7,654 bases of DNA from Bacteroides sp. (lineage in GTDB: Bacteria > Bacteroidota > Bacteroidia > Bacteroidales > GCA-2748055). Positions 6,128-7,654 of the stretch are shown here, piece by piece. Location: contig DSDZ01000324.1 in the NCBI GenBank assembly GCA_011048475.1, positions 1 through 7,654 of the forward strand. The letters are read 5' to 3'. The notes below the pieces were generated by a model, which saw only the letters and a program-made list of their open reading frames with translations, was not told the DNA's origin and did no database searches. The position numbers and the translations under genes were made by a program. Position 1 is the stretch's first letter. Every line of letters starts with the position of its first letter.

Positions 6128-6544
6128 ATGAAGATAAAAATGATTGTTCCCGCAGGGATCATTCTGCTTTTCATGACCGGGATGATCCACGGACAGAGCT
6201 CGAAAAAGATCAGGGAGAAGGGGATCATTCAGCAGACCGTTCATGAATATTTCCTGGAAGAGGGAATCGATGAACCGGTGGTCGAACTGATCGAAAAATA
6301 CAATGAAGAGGGTGAGATCATTGAGATCCAGGAGTTCAATAAGCTTGGAGAGGTCCAGCTGTGGGAGAAATATGTGTACGACGAGGAGGGAAACCTGGTG
6401 GAGGAAATCTTCTTGGACGAAAAGGGAAAGGTGACCCGGACAGAAAAAAGCATTTATAAGGACGGACTGCGCTTCGAAAAGCAATTTTTCGACGAGCGGG
6501 GCAGGCTATTCAAGAAGAAGGAATATCTGTATGAGTATCGGTAA
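6128..6544 (+). CDS. Small exported protein of short acidic YD-like repeats
   Basis: The product has 138 residues, with a signal peptide at the start (MKIKMIVPAGIILLFMTG, cleavage near HGQ at 21-23). After a linker it becomes a run of about six units of 12-14 residues, each built like Y/F-(N/D)-E-(E/R/K)-G-(x)-(hydrophobic), with glycines at about 62, 74, 88, 100, 113 and 125. Such repeats normally form a stack of beta-hairpins, as in YD/Rhs-like or MORN-like repeat proteins. It is highly charged (rich in E and K). The start at 6128 is chosen because it begins the signal peptide; an upstream in-frame start at 6083 lies inside the lipoprotein gene. It overlaps the next gene by 14 bases, so the two are translated together. 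The exact family is not recognised. It probably acts in the periplasm or at the surface alongside the lipoprotein. Confidence 0.75.
   Translation: MKIKMIVPAGIILLFMTGMIHGQSSKKIREKGIIQQTVHEYFLEEGIDEPVVELIEKYNEEGEIIEIQEFNKLGEVQLWEKYVYDEEGNLVEEIFLDEKGKVTRTEKSIYKDGLRFEKQFFDERGRLFKKKEYLYEYR
6518..6522 (+). promoter_or_regulatory. Ribosome binding site that fixes the VTC gene start
   Basis: AAGGA lies 8 bases before the ATG at 6531, inside the end of the preceding gene. Good Shine-Dalgarno sequences are rare in this window, so it supports the start at 6531 and the 14-base overlap. Confidence 0.55.
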
Positions 6545-7331
6545 CCGGATCGAGGAGGCCGTGCAGGAATTCAGGAGCATCGGCCTGGTTGAACTGAAAG
6601 AGGCTGAGCTGCTGCGGAGAAAGGATGCCAAGTTTCTTTTCAGCATCAGCCATATACCGGTAATCCTCCAATCGCTGAAAGACTATTACAGGGTCCTGGA
6701 AGTGGACGGAAGGCGGGCGCAGAATTACCAGACAGTCTATTATGACACACTTGACCTGGATATGTACCATATGCACCACCGGGGGATGGTCAACCGCCAC
6801 AAGATCAGGTTCCGTAAATACGGCTCCAACGATGCACTCTTCTTCGAGGTAAAGCGGAAAAATGCCAAGGGAATGACCATCAAGAACCGGATACGCTCTG
6901 AAAGTGAGGCAGCGGTGATCCTGAGCAGGGAAGAGGAATTCCTGAATTATTACACGCCCTACGAAAACAGGGAGATGCTTCCCGTGCTGGAGAACAGCTT
7001 CAAGCGGATCACGCTGGTGAGCCCCGACCAGGCGGAGCGGATCACCCTTGATTATTACCTCTGGTTTGCCACCTCCCTCGCCGAGGGGAGCATCGAACTG
7101 CCGGGGATCTCCATCGCCGAGATCAAATACAAGGACTTCATATCGGGATCACCCTTCTACACGGAGTTGAGGCGGCAGCATATCGTACCCAGCCGTTTCA
7201 GCAAATACTGCATCGGAATGGCCGTGCTGAATCCCGGGCTCAAGCAGAACCTTTTCAAGGAAAAGATCCGCAGGGTACGTCAACTGAACAGTCACTATCT
7301 GAATACGTTAAACCAATCGAAATATGCCTGA
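6531..7331 (+). CDS. VTC-domain (polyphosphate polymerase-like, triphosphate tunnel) protein
   Basis: The 266-residue protein has no signal peptide or membrane helix and is expected in the cytosol. It has the VTC-domain pattern: a basic RRKDAKF near the start (K31, K34), VYYDTLDLDMY (69-79), NRHKIRFRKYG (K91, R93, R95), FFEVKRK (E106, K108, K110), ITLDYYL (D174), AEIKY (E197, K199) and SRFSKYCIG (K225). These charged residues line the triphosphate tunnel in eukaryotic Vtc4, which makes polyphosphate from ATP using Mn2+. Bacterial homologues are often annotated as polyphosphate polymerase domain proteins, but their activity is mostly unproven. The length is that of a stand-alone catalytic domain. 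It overlaps the gene before by 14 bases and the DUF4956 gene after by 8, so it is probably translated with both. The close coupling to a membrane protein suggests a Vtc-like complex; this is inference. Confidence 0.88.
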   Translation: MSIGNRIEEAVQEFRSIGLVELKEAELLRRKDAKFLFSISHIPVILQSLKDYYRVLEVDGRRAQNYQTVYYDTLDLDMYHMHHRGMVNRHKIRFRKYGSNDALFFEVKRKNAKGMTIKNRIRSESEAAVILSREEEFLNYYTPYENREMLPVLENSFKRITLVSPDQAERITLDYYLWFATSLAEGSIELPGISIAEIKYKDFISGSPFYTELRRQHIVPSRFSKYCIGMAVLNPGLKQNLFKEKIRRVRQLNSHYLNTLNQSKYA

Positions 7332-7654
7332 GCTGCTGAACATCGAACTGATGAACTGGGAAGATTTCCTGGACCTGATCCTGAGGACCGTGTTTAACCT
7401 GGCTGTCGTCATCTGCCTGGTCCGGTACATGTATTACAAAACCACTCCCAGGAAAGATTACCTTTTTACCTATATCCTCATCAGCCTGGTGGTTTTCTTC
7501 ATGTGTTTCCTGCTGGAGAACATCAAGCTGGAGCTTGGATTTGCCCTTGGGCTGTTTGCCATTTTCGGCATCATCCGTTACAGGACCACCCAGATCCCCA
7601 TCCGGGAAATGACCTACCTCTTCCTGGTGATCGGCCTGTCGGTGATCAATGCAC
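7324..7654 (+). CDS. DUF4956 membrane protein (3' end beyond the window)
   Basis: The first 110 residues are present and the gene runs off the right edge. It begins MPELLNIELMNWEDF and shows hydrophobic segments at about 16-36, 46-64, 69-84 and 97-110, so it is an integral membrane protein. The segment GFALGLFAIFGIIRYRTTQI (72-91), followed by IREMTYLFLVIGL, is the characteristic block of DUF4956 proteins, which commonly sit beside VTC-domain genes in Bacteroidota and some Firmicutes. ATG 7324 overlaps the VTC stop by 8 bases. ATG 7351 is an in-frame alternative, but neither has a clear ribosome binding site. The role is unknown. It may anchor the VTC-like protein or pass its product across the membrane, as the Vtc membrane domains do in yeast; that is inference. 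Confidence 0.85.
   Translation, partial: MPELLNIELMNWEDFLDLILRTVFNLAVVICLVRYMYYKTTPRKDYLFTYILISLVVFFMCFLLENIKLELGFALGLFAIFGIIRYRTTQIPIREMTYLFLVIGLSVINA

Overview
The window looks like chromosomal DNA from a member of the Bacteroidota, probably a GC-richer Bacteroidales/Marinilabiliales-type lineage. The reasons are two perfect copies of the Bacteroidota -7 promoter element (TAnnTTTG), mostly absent Shine-Dalgarno sequences, a secreted GH43 + GH51 arabinan pair, and a VTC-domain protein next to a DUF4956 protein. This assignment is inferred from style and gene content; no marker gene is present.

Region 1 (1-2848, + strand) is a short arabinan-degrading unit. It starts with a lipoprotein signal-peptide fragment without a start codon (about 25-189), probably a gene remnant. 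Then come a secreted GH43 endo-arabinanase-like enzyme and, 35 bases later, a secreted GH51 alpha-L-arabinofuranosidase. Together they would cut the arabinan backbone and release arabinose outside the cytoplasm. No SusC/SusD pair, transporter or regulator lies within the window.

Region 2 (2849-3165) has no convincing gene. It carries two copies of a ~40-base structured repeat, each with a 6-bp hairpin of identical stem and different loop, plus two longer-range inverted repeats.

Region 3 (3166-5214, - strand) reads, in transcription order, a NapH/CcoG-like membrane iron-sulfur protein, an MscS-type mechanosensitive channel, tRNA-Thr(CGT), and a strong hairpin terminator. The channel's last three codons plus its stop codon are the first ten bases of the tRNA, so the two genes overlap and probably share a transcript.

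Region 4 (5350-7654, + strand) is a tightly packed operon diverging from region 3 across 135 bases that hold back-to-back promoters. It encodes a lipoprotein made of two copies of a beta-sandwich-like unit, a small exported protein of short acidic repeats, a VTC-type (triphosphate-tunnel) polyphosphate-polymerase-like protein, and the start of a DUF4956 membrane protein that runs off the window. The last three genes overlap by 14 and 8 bases. This operon is the best candidate for an undescribed system: a cytosolic polymerase-like domain, a membrane partner and two exported accessory proteins.
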